This document shows, piece after piece, positions 1 through 11,875 of a DNA stretch of 64,000 bases (position 1 is its first letter; each line of letters starts with the position of its first letter). The position numbers and the translations under genes were made by a program. The stretch is from Wurfbainia villosa (lineage: Eukaryota > Streptophyta > Magnoliopsida > Zingiberales > Zingiberaceae): assembly GCA_025175895.1 (NCBI GenBank), contig CM046003.1, forward strand, positions 31,269,245 to 31,333,244, read 5' to 3'. The notes under the pieces were generated by a model, which saw nothing but the letters and a program-made list of their open reading frames with translations, ran no database searches and had not been told where the DNA came from.

Positions 1-873
1 GACCCTAGGTCGCACAATGCTTCATCGATGCTCTCACCATAGAGAATGCAGGGTATAATAAACTCACCAGGGTGCTCCAGCTTGGGTGGAATTTTATCTT
101 CAATTTCTCCTTGGTTTGGCAAGGTTGAAATCATGGCTGCACACCCCCTAGTGACTTTTTTTTCGATCCTACTTCCTCTCCGTATGCTCCCTCTCCCTTA
201 ACCAGGTTTTGCTCAGATGGTAGGGGGAAGCTATCCATGGGTTGTGATACGGTCTCGGTGATTTGAGCCACTTGCGTTTCCAGTATTTTTGTGTGGCTTG
301 TGAGCCCATCGATAGAGCCCTTCAGTTCCCTCAGTGCCTCTTTGGCTCTTTGATGTTGCCGCTGGAATTTTGCATTAGCCTTCGTTTGGATAGCAATAAA
401 GCCTTCAATCATTAATTCCAGTCTAGATTTAGACAGTTGTTGTTGCCCGCTGCCATGTTGTTGCCTAAATCCTCTCGATTGTTGGAAATTCCCCGAATTA
501 TTCCTATAGGAAAGGTTCGGGTGGTTCCTCCATCTGGGGTTGTAGGTGTTAGGATATGGGTTGTTGGGCCTCTGATTGTGGTTGGCAACTGCATCGACAT
601 GCTCAATATTCTCCGCAGAGATGCCCTTCCTTCCATAGTAGTCCTTCTAATATGTCGTTACTCCCTCTCTAAAGGTATTGGTTGAACATGCAGAAGCAGG
701 GGGTAGAGAGTCAAACCGTCTGTTCAGCGTGTCCATTCTTTCCGCTAGGTGATCAATGGAGTTGACAACATATCTACCAGCTGCAAGTGCTGGGTGACTA
801 CGCTCGGAAGCCCATTGGTGGTGGTTTTAGACCACCTCCTCGATCAGCTCTTCCGCTTCCTGATGGTCTTATT

Positions 874-1071
874 TGTTGGGAGTATGGGAAATACAATCAA
901 AGTCCCACATTGGTAAGACATGGAAAAGATCATGTGCTTATAAGAAAAAAGATATCTCCATTGGTCTGAGGCCTTTTGGGTAAAGCCCAAAAACAAAACC
1001 ATGAGGGCTTGGGCCCAAAGTGGACAATATCATACCATTGTGGAGATATGTGGATCTTATATGCACTAACA
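874..1071 (+). repeat. TRIM left LTR
   Basis: 198 bp, nearly identical to 1310-1507. Begins TG and ends CA. Confidence 0.95.
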
Positions 1072-1309
1072 ATTGGTATCAGAGCCATGGTCCATGTCAA
1101 GCCATGAACCTCGAACGAAGGAAGTTGAGCTCCCACGTCCGGATCAAGAGAACCAGACATCAGGAAGGAAGTCTAGTTGGGTCGGGGGGACCGAACAACT
1201 GGCAGGAAGTCCTGGTGGGTTGAAGATCGGACATCAAGCAGAGAAAATCCTTCGAGGAGGGATAGGCTTGAGGGGGGGCCCAATGTGGTCCTTCGTTTGA
1301 GGGGGGGAT

Positions 1310-1507
1310 TGTTGGGAGTATGGGAAATACAATCAAAGTCCCACATTGGTAAGACATGGAAAAGATCATGTGCTTATAAGAAAAAAGATATCTCCATTGG
1401 TATGAGGCCTTTTGGGTAAAGCCCAAAAATAAAACCATGAGGGCTTAGACCCAAAGTGGACAATATCATACCATTGTGGAGATATGTGGAGCTTATAAGC
1501 ACTAACA
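1310..1507 (+). repeat. TRIM right LTR
   Basis: 198 bp, nearly identical to 874-1071. It is preceded by a G-rich polypurine tract and followed by the target duplication TTATT. Confidence 0.95.
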
Positions 1508-2413
1508 TTATTCATTAACGCTCCTCCTACAGTAGAATTGAGGGAGACTTTTGTAGCATATGTGATCCCATTATATAATATATGGATCACCAGCCACCTC
1601 TCTAGACCATGATGGGGGCTTCAAACAAGGACTCCCCTTCCTTTTGACAAAAACTAGTAATCAAATGGTGCATGTGAGTAGTCTTACTTGGTGGAAAGAA
1701 TTTATTCATAAATTGTTGCTCACACTGTTCCCACATAGTGATGCTTCCTGAGGGAAGGGAGTGTAGCCATGTCTTTGCCTTGTCCCGCAAAGAGAACGAG
1801 AATAGGCTCAGACGGATCACATCGGCGGGCACTCCATGGAACTTCAATGTCGAGCATATCTCCAAAAATGTCTCTAGGTGTCGGTTCGGGTCTTCAGTTG
1901 CAGCTCCTCCGAATTGGCTCTATTGAACCATGTGTATGAGTGCAGGTTTTAATTCAAAGTTATTGGTTGTGATGGAAAGTCTAGCTATACTCGTCCTATA
2001 CCCTCTAGCACTCGGGGATGCGTAGTCTAGCAGAGGCCGACTACCTAGGTTCACTAAAGAGGCGTCTTGGTCTTCCATGCTTTTCTGTTCAGCTCTCCTA
2101 CGATGGAAGGTTCTTTTGATTTCTGGGTCTATCGAAAGTAGATTTTCCGATCCAGATCATCTATGCATACAACGAGCTAAGCTGCGCAATTGGGAGTATC
2201 TCTACTACTTATTAAAAGGAAATCAAGTAATCTAAAGTACCAACCAAATGAAGAAAGACTAAACTAAACGAAGATGTAATATAACTACTAAAATTAATCT
2301 AAATTGAATTTAAATAGAAAAAATCTAAAACTGAAATAAAATAAAATAAGAAAACAACTCTAGCTTAGGTCTGATCCAAACTGTCCACTTTCGATTCGAA
2401 ATCGAATCAACAG

Positions 2414-2431
2414 TCCCTGGCAACGACACCA
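2414..2431 (-). other. Primer binding site (tRNA-Asp type)
   Basis: On the minus strand this reads TGGTGTCGTTGCCAGGGA, a slightly mutated form of the TGGCGCCGTTGCCGGGGA primer site that is complementary to the 3' end of plant tRNA-Asp and typical of Athila-type elements. It lies 6 nt from the LTR end. Confidence 0.85.
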
Positions 2432-2437
2432 AAAACT

Positions 2438-3940
2438 TGATGCACTCGAGCACAATCTCAAATCTCTGATGGGTATCATCAAGGACTCGAAGCGCACGCT
2501 CACGCTCAACGCCCGCAAGTGCACAGATGTCGTCAAGTAATAAAAGATTATCGATCCCACAAAGATTGAGATTCGAATACCGTTTGTCCATCGGATGTTG
2601 CTGTTCAAAGTTAAAATCCTAAGAGTTGTGGTTATGAGGTTGACGGTAGTCCTAACTCAAGTACGGTATCACACAGAGGAAGGGAAGGTTGGTTCGGAGT
2701 TCTTAAAAAGGATTCTAGGACTTCGGTTTCACTTATGCATCATGGAATATGCTATCAATTAAATGTCATCTAGATCTTTAATTATGGTCTTGCAGAAGGA
2801 TCATCTTACATTTGTCCGATGAACTTTTGATTCTATCGGGAACTACCTATTCTTAACCAAGTTGAATTTTCGGATCATCGGAACTCAGGGGGTTGATACC
2901 GTTGGGAGCCCCCTGTCACTAAGGTCCCTCAACCCTTCTAGAGTTAATTTCTCCTGCTTTGGCCCTTCTGCTAAGATAGGCTATTAGGTATGAGGATGTC
3001 CTAATAATCCCTATGAAGGGGTGGATCGTATTTCATATCCTATTCTATCATATTTTACTTCTACAGTTATCGGAGGGAGGATGACTGCAAGGTTTCCCCT
3101 TGGTTCTTCTAGATCTTTGATACAAAGGTTGTCACCCTTTGCATCGGCTACGCGCAATAGAAATAGAAATCAAAACATAATCTTCATCAATTCAACAACA
3201 CACAATTGCAAATAGAATCAAAAATATGAAATATTATTTGAACTAGCATGTCCATAAGCACAAGTTACTCCCTAATCCTAGAATCGAAGTATCTACTCCA
3301 TAAACAAGGAAGGGTAAACGCAAGACATCTTAGAAATCATATTTACAATGAGAGTAGAACGAGAAAATATGGGAGATACTTTCTTTCCTAACCAATATGC
3401 ATGCCTTGGTTGTTCTCTACAATGTCGGAGCGTCGGGACGGATCTCCTAGCCGCTTCCTTCCTCCCCGTTGCGAGTTTTCGGTGCTTTTCAGGGCACCAG
3501 TGTGCCTTTCTAGCCATTTGGCCTCCTCCTAGGGTTTGGGCGTGCCTTTCCTTTTATAGACGTGAAGCCGACTCTGCATAAATCCCATGAAAAACCCTAG
3601 TTGCATCAAAACATCCCAGCGCCACACGACCATGTGGATCCACACGACTGACCGTGTGTGGCGTTGGGCCTAGTCATCTTCGTGGTTTGGACATGACTGT
3701 GTGGAATTCACATGGCTGGTCATGTCCGTCTCTGTTCTACCCGCTGAATGTCTTCCTTTTACTCCAAAAGTGTGTGATTTTCCTGTAAAATGTCGTTCTG
3801 CACACAAAAGCAACAAGAGAAGATCTCCGAACCAGAAAATTAGAAATGCATGCAAAACAAAGTAGAATATGCATGAAACAAGTATAAAATATAATGAGAT
3901 GTGAGTAAAAACTACTCCTAAAACCCTATATATTTTGCTC
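2438..3940 (-). repeat. 5' LTR of the left Athila-like element
   Basis: The LTR starts (plus strand) with TGATGCACTC directly beside the primer site. It shares the stretch with CAAGTAATAAAA and 'atcgatcccacaaagatt' with the LTRs at 4766 and 10387, so it is a diverged relative. The outer end is not certain (3919-3955). The span includes a block resembling the related LTRs (polymorphic leader 2600-3250) and AT-rich sequence. No gene is present inside. Confidence 0.65.
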
Positions 3941-4611
3941 ACATTAATTATGCATGCATTGTAAATGATATTCGATATCATACGAGGTCCCACGATTCAT
4001 GCATAACTACTCAAAATAGTGGGGTCAACATACCATCCTCTGACGATGAGGAGAATTTATATTTTTTTGGTGTGTTGAAGGATGTGGTTCAAATATTTTA
4101 CTCTTTTAGGTATAAGTCATATTATTTTGGTGTGAATGGTTCCAATGTAATCCAAAAAAAATCGTTGGTGGAAGAGTATGATCTCTTGTATATTGACACT
4201 TCTAAGATATGGTACGATGATGACCCATTCTTCTTGGCAAATCAAGTGTATTATTTGAATGATATCAAGCGTGGAGGTCATTGGAAGGTAGTGCAAAGGG
4301 TTCATCACTAAGAAATATATGAAGTAACTGAAGTTGATGAAGTATCTGAAGATTTTGAGGTTGGTAATATCTTGAATATAGAGCCAAACCAAGAGATTCC
4401 ATCCAATAATTCAACTTCAATAGCCAGTGAAGACTTAGAGATAATTTAACTATGTCGATTAGATGTTGAGCATCAACAAATAAATATGACAAATGCACAA
4501 GTGGATTTGGATAGGGGTGCTCAAAGTAATCATATTGATGAGGGTGAAGATAGTGAAATTGACAGTGAGGCAGATGATCATTTATTCTTTTCAGATGATG
4601 ATAGCGATTAA
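3931..4611 (+). pseudogene. TNP2-type transposase 3' part (DUF4216-like), degraded
   Basis: One frame reads from about 3922 to the TAA at 4609-4611 with two internal stops (4309-4311, 4447-4449). It contains 'DIRYHTRSHDSCITTQNSGV', the usual lead-in to DUF4216 ('RFHT...TQNSGV'), then 'WYDDDPFFLANQVYYLNDI', the equivalent of the family's 'DPFILASQ..QVFYV' segment. It ends in an acidic tail. In CACTA elements this domain lies at the C-terminal end of the TNP2 transposase or next to it. The upstream catalytic part is outside the window, cut off by the left retrotransposon. Confidence 0.75.
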
Positions 4612-4765
4612 ATGTATTTATATGGTATTTATATTGTTCTTCATTTATAATTCATGTATTTAAGATAATCTTTCATTATATGTCGATCTATATTTAATGC
4701 TTATGTCACAGCTATACCGCCTAAGAGAATTGAACTCCCCATAGTTGTGCCAACACCGGACAATG
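4612..4765 (+). other. CACTA spacer next to the insertion site
   Basis: Non-coding CACTA sequence between the end of the first gene and the inserted retrotransposon. It ends in the target duplication CAATG (4761-4765), which recurs at 11775-11779. Confidence 0.6.
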
Positions 4766-6112
4766 TGATGTGTCGATTTCCGCACGTGCACGATTATCGT
4801 CAAGTAATAAAAATATCTATCCCACAAGGATTGGGTCAATTACCGAATGATCGTGATACCAAGTTATCTAGTCAAATCGAATTTGTGAATTAAGTAAAGA
4901 AACTAAGCAATCAAGAACAACGAATGAGAAGAACGAGCTGAAAGTCAATAATTGAAGGGAATCTCAAGATATGAGTTTCACCGCATCGACGATTTATAAG
5001 GTGATTACGTTCTCTCCTACTCCTTAGAGTTGTTTCGATAGAACCTGTCCTAAGGTAAATCAACGGCCCCTTTCGAGGTCTACGCCAATTGTACCTATCA
5101 AACTCAATTTCCCTGTCACAGTATTTGAGCGTAGGTGATCATAATCAGCTAAGGGGACCTGTCATGAGACCCCCGCAAACCTCCCTAGTCTTACTACCGT
5201 TACTTGGTAAAAATTAGATTTGATATATCCATTAAGTCCATAAGAGTTCCTCTAGAGACTAAATTTCCTTTTCACGATAGGTTTGCACACGGGACCATAA
5301 TCAGCTAAGGAATCATTAATGATTCCTGCAAGCCCTCATAGATACACTATCATTACTTGATAGGAGTTAATCTCTGGCTTGGATCTAGGTTTCGGGAACT
5401 TGGGTTCACTGTTGGTACTTCCCCATGGTTCCTTAGATTTATCAATAAGAATCTAAAACCAAATCAAAAAAAATGTCTATTCAAGTAGAAGAGATTCAAT
5501 CGACCATCATAAATTGTCAAGGGCTACTTCCCCATCCTAAGATTACAAGATACTACTCCATAGCTAAATAAGAATTTCTAGAGAAAGAAATTACAATCGC
5601 CATCATTGTGTTTCCTCCGCCGTCGACTTTGTCCTCCTTCTTCGAATTCCGCCGCCCCCCCCCCCCCTCTAGGGTTAGAATACATCTTCTTTTATAGCCT
5701 TGGCTTGGTCTTCAATTAAGACAGAAATTCTTCAATTAAGGCGGAAATCCCGGGTTTAGCCGTGTTGTACGCAAAAAAAAAGGAAAGAAGCCTGCGTCTG
5801 GAAATAGGGCGACACGCCCATGCCAATGGAGGGCACAGGCATGTCGGGCATTTGGCGTGGGCGTGTCGGCTAACACACCCGGGGTGTGTTGAGGTCTGGA
5901 AGTCTCTGATGGCACGTCTGTGTTATTCTGATACGTCTCGATAATTGCCGATTCTTTCACCCTGTTAACATGAAAAATATCCTAAAACAGTTTCTTTGTC
6001 CAAAATATATTAGACTTGACTAAAACATAACAAAATACATGACTAAAACATAAAATGGGATGAAATGCATGCATATTGAATACCCAAAATGCAACATGAA
6101 TTACACACATCA
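4766..6112 (-). repeat. 3' LTR of the gag-protease element
   Basis: 1347 bp with terminal inverted repeats TGATGTGT / ACACATCA. Contains a C-rich run (5653-5667) and one copy of the palindromic ACACACCC/GGGTGTGT module (5873-5890). Confidence 0.93.
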
Positions 6113-6122
6113 AAATCCCCTA
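6113..6122 (-). other. Polypurine tract
   Basis: On the minus strand AGGGGATTTT ends directly at the 3' LTR, the expected plus-strand priming site. Confidence 0.8.
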
Positions 6123-7560
6123 GACCTAAACCTTTGCTTGTCCTCAAGCAAAGAAAAGGGAAAAACACAAAAGACAACTTATGTGTGGAGTTGCAAGAAA
6201 CCATCCAGAGGTATAAAATCTGATCTTAATCTTATCAAATCATTCTTAGTGGCAAAACTTGAAAGATCCCTATATAGTGCACATGAAAAGTCGACCCAAA
6301 GGCATTGGACACCAATCCAGATTTGACATCCCCTCTATCGTGTTCCTCTCATTTTCGACGTAGAGGCACTTACCTACCTTAATGTATGGATCATTCTCAC
6401 CTATCAACAAAAGGTCTCAAAGGAGCACTTACCAAGAAGAAAGAAGGGAAGAAATTTATAGTAAGCATTTTTCCAGTAACTAGTTAGCCTCAAAGGGGCA
6501 CCTTTTAGGTGTTTCTCCAGTAGCAACTTGGTCTCAAAGGGGTGCTTCAAAACAATTCCAGTCATCCTTTTTTTTTCCTTTCTTTTTTTTTTCTTATTCT
6601 TTTTTTTTTCTTTTTTTTTTTCAAATCAAAAACTTCTAGGAAAAGTGTTTCTTCGGTAACCAAATTGCACAGGAGAGTCCCCAATGGAAAATCGAGTACT
6701 AGTCCGATATGGGGGATTTAAACCCTTTTCGGATACCTCAAACCTTTAGGTCGGGTGAAAAGTGATATAGGATTCTTATCAAATAAGCACAAAGGAATAT
6801 CATGATCCGACCAAGGTTCAGTTTTACTACGCTAGATGATATAAGAATGCAATGTTATGATATATGAAAAGATAAAAACAGAATTAGCTTACACAATGAA
6901 ACATGCTCCCCTAGACCTAAATTATGTAATAACCAAATTAGAAATCTAAGAAGAGACAGCATAAATGAAAGGCATCGAAACTCATAAAATAGCTCAGGGG
7001 AATCAATGGTCACCGTCCTTGCTACTAGCATCCTTCTCTTCTCACCTACATCGCTGCTCCTAGCTTGTGAACAATCGTGTGAACTTTAGGGTGTGTTCGG
7101 GGCGATTTTTTTTTTAAAGGGAAAACGGCGACACAGGCGTGCCAAAGGGCACGCCTTCCTTCTTTTTGCGCGACCCAGGCGTGCCAAAGGGCACGCCTTT
7201 TTTTTTCTTTTGACCGACACGGGTGTGTCGACTAACACCCCCAGGGTGTGTTGTATTCGGGTTTGCCTTTGAAGCTTGACATGCCCGTGACGTTTGGCAT
7301 AGGTGGGTCGTGTAAATCTGACACGCATTGGCACGACAATAACATGACCACGTCAACCAACATGATCTCACCGTGCCAGCCTCTGAACTGCAGTTGGTTC
7401 TTGATTCGGCCGTGTCGATGAGCGACTCGGATATGTTGTGTCCTGTAAACCTAAAAACCTGAAAAATACAAAACTCAAAGTTAAAAATAAAATGCATAAA
7501 AATAAAAATAAATGAAAATAGCTTGGGTGGCCTCCCAAGAAGCGCTTGTTTAAGGTCATT
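6123..7560 (-). other. Non-coding internal 3' region of the gag-protease element
   Basis: No convincing ORF on either strand. It holds a polypyrimidine stretch (about 6565-6625) and, at 7120-7255, repeated segments with 'gccaaagggcacgcc' and a copy of the palindromic ACACCC/GGGTGTGT module. Pol would be expected here in an autonomous relative. Confidence 0.7.
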
Positions 7561-7589
7561 AGCTTGACCCCTCAATTATTCCCTAGTTG

Positions 7590-7815
7590 GATGAATATGG
7601 CTCGAGGAGTGTACTCTGCTCCTCAGATCGGCGTTAATGATCACGGGATAAGTAGAGTTTTCGCCAAGAAATTCATACCTGAGCATCGATGGAAGAGGCT
7701 TAAGTTCTACCTGTGGTGGTAGGTCAAGGTCGACAATCTTCGGCTCTTCATCATCAAAATCCCTTTCGAGTCTATCAAGATAAGTTTGTTCTTGTGCTCC
7801 TTTCAGCGCAATTGA
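7590..7815 (-). pseudogene. Remnant of the linker that precedes RT
   Basis: In the minus frame just downstream of the protease stop, the segment 'ELKPLPSMLRYEFLGENSTY' and 'PVIINADL' is readable. In Athila-like polyproteins a 'KPLPxHLRYxFLG' motif lies between protease and reverse transcriptase. Here the sequence leaves coding character right after it, so pol was lost at this point. Confidence 0.7.
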
Positions 7816-10296
7816 CTAGAAACTGTCAATCCTGCAACAAACATCGAAATCAGAAGGTTGTTTAACAGCCTTTGAAAGGTCGAATTCAATCTTATCATTT
7901 CCAAATGCAAGTGAAAGTTTGTAGTTCTTGACGTCTATCATTGCCCCTGCAGTAGCCAGGAAAGGTCTCTCTAAAATGAGTGGAATACATGGATCTTCAT
8001 CCATGTCAAGCACTACGAAATCGATGGGTATAATAAAGTTTCCCACCTTCACAGGTACATCTTCCAAGATTCCCAAAGGATATCTAATGGAGCGATCGGC
8101 TAACTGCAAGGCCATAGTTGTTAGTTTCATTTCTCCCAAATCTAATTTCTTGCATATGGAAAGAGGAATCAAATTTACACTAGCTCCTAGATCACAAAAA
8201 GCCTTATCAAAACTAGAGTCATTAATTATGCAAGGGATAGAAAAACTACCTGGATCATTTAACTTGGGAGGTACCATGTTTTTAATTAAAGTACTGCATT
8301 CTTCGGTAAGAGCCACTGTTACATGCTCCTCAACCTTCCTTTTATTGGTTAAAATATCCTTCAAGAACTTGGAGTACGTAGGCATTTGTTGAAGAGCTTC
8401 TGTAAAAGGTATATTAATATAAAGCTTTCTAATTACCTCAAGAAACTTACCAAATTGTTCATCCAATTTCTCCTTAATTAGCCTCTGGGGGAATGGGATA
8501 GAAGGCTTGTATATCCTTGTCTCTTTATGCGACACGACTGTGTCTTCTGGCTTGGCTGGGCCATGCTGGCTTCTGGAGTGACCCGACACAGGTGTGTCGG
8601 CTGACACACCCTGGGTGTGTCTATGGGCATCACCCGACACGGGTGTGTTGGACAACACACCCTGGGTGTGTTGTCAGCTGTCTATCTCAAAATCGTTCAA
8701 CACAGGCGTGCTGCTGGGCATGACCACTTCTTCAAACTCTGGCACACCTGTGTTCTTGAGCATGGGTGGGGCTTGTTGAGCTCTGGCAGGTGGTACTGCT
8801 TTCTTGTCTCCTTCTAAAATTCTTCCACTTCTCAAACTTATAGAATTACAATGTTCAGCTGGGTTTACTTCCGAATTTCCAAGAAATCTACCGAGTGTCC
8901 TAGATGTAGAGCTAGCAATTTGAGAAATTTGATTCTCCAACATTCTTGTGTGATTAGTCAAATTATCCACCTTGCTTCCCAATTGCTTAATCGCCTTGGT
9001 ATTGTTTTGATGTTGCCGATTGGATTCTATAACATGCTGTCGAAATTCATCATTCATCTTCCCTTGGCATGTGATAAAATTTTCCATCATCTTTTCTAAG
9101 TTTGACTTGGGCCCTGGTTGAAATCCCGAAGGTGCTCCAAAATTATTCTGTCCAGAAGAATTTTGGTTGGCTCGATACGAAAAGTTGGGATGATTCCTTC
9201 AACCGGGATTGTACGTGTTCGAATAAGGGTTGCCACCATTAGGCTTCTGATTAAAATTATTCAACGCATCTACTTGCTCAACCCCTGCTCCCGATGATGG
9301 TGCATGTAGGATTTGACAATCTGTGGCCATATGTCCTATTACACCACAAATCTCACAAGTGACATTAGATGAGTTTACAGCTGATACATTAAAATGTTTG
9401 AGCTTTTGAGTTAATGCATCAACCTTAGCGCTGAGTAGATCGAGAGTACTTACCTCATACTTACCTGACATTTTAATCGAGCACCCTCATTCTGTATCCC
9501 ATTGGTGAGAATTCATTGTCACATTCTCAATGATCTCAAATGCTTCATCCAATGTTTTGTTCATGAGAGCACCTCCTACAGCAGAATCAAGAGAAACTTT
9601 AGTGGCATACGAGATTCCATTATAGAAAGTATGAACAATGAGCCATTTCTCAAGCCCATGATGAGGACATTGTTGTAGTAATCCCTTAAATCTGTCCCAA
9701 GCTTCAAATAATGTTTCTCCATCCTTCTGTGCAAAATTAGTGATTTGATGACGAAGACTTGCAGTTTTGATTGGTGGAAAATACTTGTCTAGAAATCTTT
9801 GCTCCAGCTGATCCCATGTAGTTATGCAGTCCGCTGGAAGAGAGTGTAACCATGCTCTAGCTTTGTCCCACAATGAGAAAGGAAACAAGTGCAATCTAAT
9901 AGCATCAACTGAGGCTCCATTCAGTTTTAAAGTTTCACAAAATTCTAAAAATACTTCCAAGTGCATATTAGGATCTTCAGAGGGCGCTCCTCCAAATTGA
10001 TGTTGTTGGACCATGGAAAGTAGAGTCGGTTTCAATTCAAAATTGTTCGCTTCAATGGGGGGTCTTCTAATACTTGATCTCAATCCCCTTGTACTAGGTG
10101 TTGCATAATCCCTTAAAGCTTTATTCTCGTTCTGATCAGCCATGTTATAGTTCAAAATTTCTTCCTGTTGTTGCTGGAGTCGTCTTCTAGCAAGGAATGT
10201 TCTCTCTATCTCAGGATCGATTTCGAGAATTTCCCTGTTAAATCTGTGCATGTAACAACAGGAAAAACTTCTAAAACAAGAATTTAGAATAGACAA
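7816..10296 (-). pseudogene. gag-protease polyprotein gene with three in-frame stops
   Basis: Four open segments share one reading frame (10296-9487, 9471-9199, 9090-8674, 8658-7816) and are separated only by single stops, so this was one ORF of about 827 codons. The start is uncertain: 10296, or the ATG at 10143 (MADQNENK). The N-terminal third is a retrotrans_gag domain with 'WDKARAWLHSLPADCITTWD'. A CCHC-like knuckle 'CEICGVIGHMATDC' lies near 9345. A coiled-coil linker follows (9090-8900). The C-terminal part is a retropepsin-like domain with 'CDLGASVNLIPLSI' (DLG instead of DTG) and 'IPLILERPFLATAGAMID'. The products would be the particle protein and its protease. Confidence 0.85.
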
Positions 10297-10361
10297 AAGA
10301 ATAAAAATAGAAACAGAAATCTAGATTAACTAAATCACACTCAATTCAATATTGAGTGCCA

Positions 10362-10380
10362 ATCCCCGGCAACGACACCA
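10362..10380 (-). other. Primer binding site (tRNA-Asp type)
   Basis: Minus strand TGGTGTCGTTGCCGGGGAT, close to the TGGCGCCGTTGCCGGGGA site used by Athila-type elements. It lies 6 nt from the 5' LTR, which ends at 10387. Confidence 0.9.
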
Positions 10381-10386
10381 AAAACT

Positions 10387-11774
10387 TGATGTGTCGATTT
10401 CCGCAAGTGCACGGTTGTCGTCAAGTAATAAAAATATCGATCCCACAGGGATTGGGTCAATTACCAAATGATCGTGATACCAAGTTATCTAGTCAAATCA
10501 AATTTATGAATTAAGTAAAGAAACTAAGCAGTCAAGAACAGCGAATGAGAAGAACAAGCTGAAAGTCAATAATTGAAGGGAATCTCAAGATATGGGTTTC
10601 ACCGCATCGACAATTTATAAGGTGATTACATTCTCTCCTACTCCTTAGAGTTGTTTCGATAGAACCTGTCCTAAGGTAAATCAACCGCCCTTTCCAGGTC
10701 TACGCTAATTGTACCTATCAAACTCAATTTTCCTGTCACGGTATTCGGGCGTAGGTGATCATAATCAACTAAGGGGACCTGTCACGAGACCCCCGCAAAC
10801 CTCCCTAGTCTTACTACCGTTACGTGGTAAAAATTGGATTTGATAGATCCATTAAGTCCATAAGAGTTCCTCTAGATACTAAATTTCCTTTTCATGATAA
10901 GTTTGCACACGGGACCATAATCAGCTAAGGAATCATCAATGATTCCCACAAGCCCTCATTGATACGCTATCGTTACTTGATAGGAGTTAATCTCTGGCTT
11001 GGATCTAGGTTTCGGGAACTTGGGTTCACTGTTAGGTACTTCCCCAAGGTTCCTTAGATTTATCAATAAGAATCTAAAACCAAATCAAAACAAACGTCTA
11101 TTCAAGTAGAAGAGATTTAATCAACCATCATAAATTGTCAAGGGCTACTTCCCCATCCTAAGATTACAGGACACTACTCCATAGCTGAATAAGAATTTCT
11201 AGAGAAAGAAATTACAATCGCCATCGTTGTGTTTCCTCTGTCATCGACTTTGTCCTCCTTCTTCAAATTTCGCCGCCCCCCTCTAGGGTTAGAATACATC
11301 TTCTTTTATAGCCTTGGCTTGGTCTTCAATTAAGGCAGAAATTCTTCATGGAAATCCAGGGTTTAGTTGTGTTGTACGCAAAAAAAAAGGAAAGAAGCCT
11401 ACGTCTAGAAATAGGGAGACACGCCCATGCCAATGGAGGGCACAGGCGTGTCGGGCATTTGGCGTGGGCGTGTCGGCTAACACACCTGGGTGTGTTGAGG
11501 AACATGGGCATGTCGACTAACACACCCGGGGTGTGTTGAGGTCTGGAAGCTCGACACGGACGTGTCTCTGATGGCACGTCTGTGTTATTCTGATACACCT
11601 CGATAATTGCCGATTCTTTCACCCTGTTAACATAAAAAATACCCCAAAATAGTTTCTTTGTCCAAAATATATTAGACTTGACTAAAACATAATAAAATAC
11701 ATGACTAAAACATAAAATGGGATGAAATGCATGCATATTGAATACCCAAAATGCAACATGAATTACACACATCA
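10387..11774 (-). repeat. 5' LTR of the gag-protease element
   Basis: 1388 bp. It pairs with 4766-6112 and is about 40 bp longer because the palindromic ACACACC(C)GGGTGTGT block is duplicated at 11474-11540. Confidence 0.93.
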
Positions 11775-11875
11775 CAATGACAGTGCTTCTACTAGTTAGT
11801 TATGTGGTTTTAAATATGTTTATTTAGTTTGCTATTTATTTGACTTGTTAATTGTTAATATTTTTTGACTTACAG

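Larger units (their letters stand above)
874..1507 (+). mobile_element. Complete TRIM (miniature LTR retrotransposon)
   Basis: Two 198-bp direct repeats (874-1071 and 1310-1507) start TGTTGGGAGTATGGG and end CACTAACA. Just inside the left repeat is the initiator-Met primer site TGGTATCAGAGCC (1074-1086). Just before the right repeat is a polypurine tract, GAGGGGGGGAT (about 1299-1309). The internal part is only 238 bp and codes for nothing. A perfect 5-bp target duplication, TTATT, flanks it (869-873, 1508-1512). It is inserted into the gag of the Athila-like element, so it is younger than that element. It must depend on enzymes from other elements. Confidence 0.95.
1..2078 (-). pseudogene. 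gag-protease of the Athila-like element, broken and TRIM-interrupted
   Basis: The likely start is the ATG at 2078-2076 (MEDQDASL). The retrotrans_gag core follows at about 1865-1602, with the typical 'DKAKTWLHSLPSGS' segment, then a stop and the TRIM insertion at 874-1507. Beyond it the minus strand continues with the Gln/Asn-rich linker 'HPNLSY' (about 500-560) and a coiled coil (412-131). At the very edge is the start of an aspartic protease ('IPCILYGESIDEALCDLG', the DLG in place of the usual DTG/DSG). Several in-frame stops make it non-coding. The role would be the virus-like particle protein and its maturation protease. The order and motifs match the better preserved copy at 10296-7816. 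Confidence 0.75.
1..3940 (-). mobile_element. Ty3/gypsy Athila-like LTR retrotransposon, cut by the window edge
   Basis: Read on the minus strand the order is LTR (ending at 2438), a tRNA-Asp-type primer binding site, gag and the start of protease. The rest of the element, including its second LTR, lies left of the window. It sits inside a CACTA transposon, because CACTA coding sequence resumes just right of the LTR. The right border is approximate: the other LTR is not available to fix the end, and CACTA sequence is recognisable from about 3931. The lineage assignment rests on the primer site and on the gag and protease style, which match the complete element at 4766-11774. Confidence 0.8.
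4766..11774 (-). mobile_element. Complete Athila-like gag-protease element without RT/integrase
   Basis: A full 7009-bp insertion with long LTRs (4766-6112 and 10387-11774), both bounded by TGATGTGT...ACACATCA. It has the tRNA-Asp primer site, a polypurine tract and a perfect target duplication CAATG (4761-4765 and 11775-11779). The only coding region is gag-protease. No reverse transcriptase, RNase H or integrase motif was found on either strand in 6113-7800, where pol should be. The LTRs differ by scattered substitutions and a tandem expansion at 11474-11540, so the insertion is not very recent. It is a non-autonomous element that needed pol from a relative. Confidence 0.93.

Noticed and set aside
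4766..11774. Whether 4766-6112 and 10387-11774 are two independent solo LTRs
   Set aside because: A shared CAATG target duplication outside, a primer site and a polypurine tract inside, and gag between them show one element.
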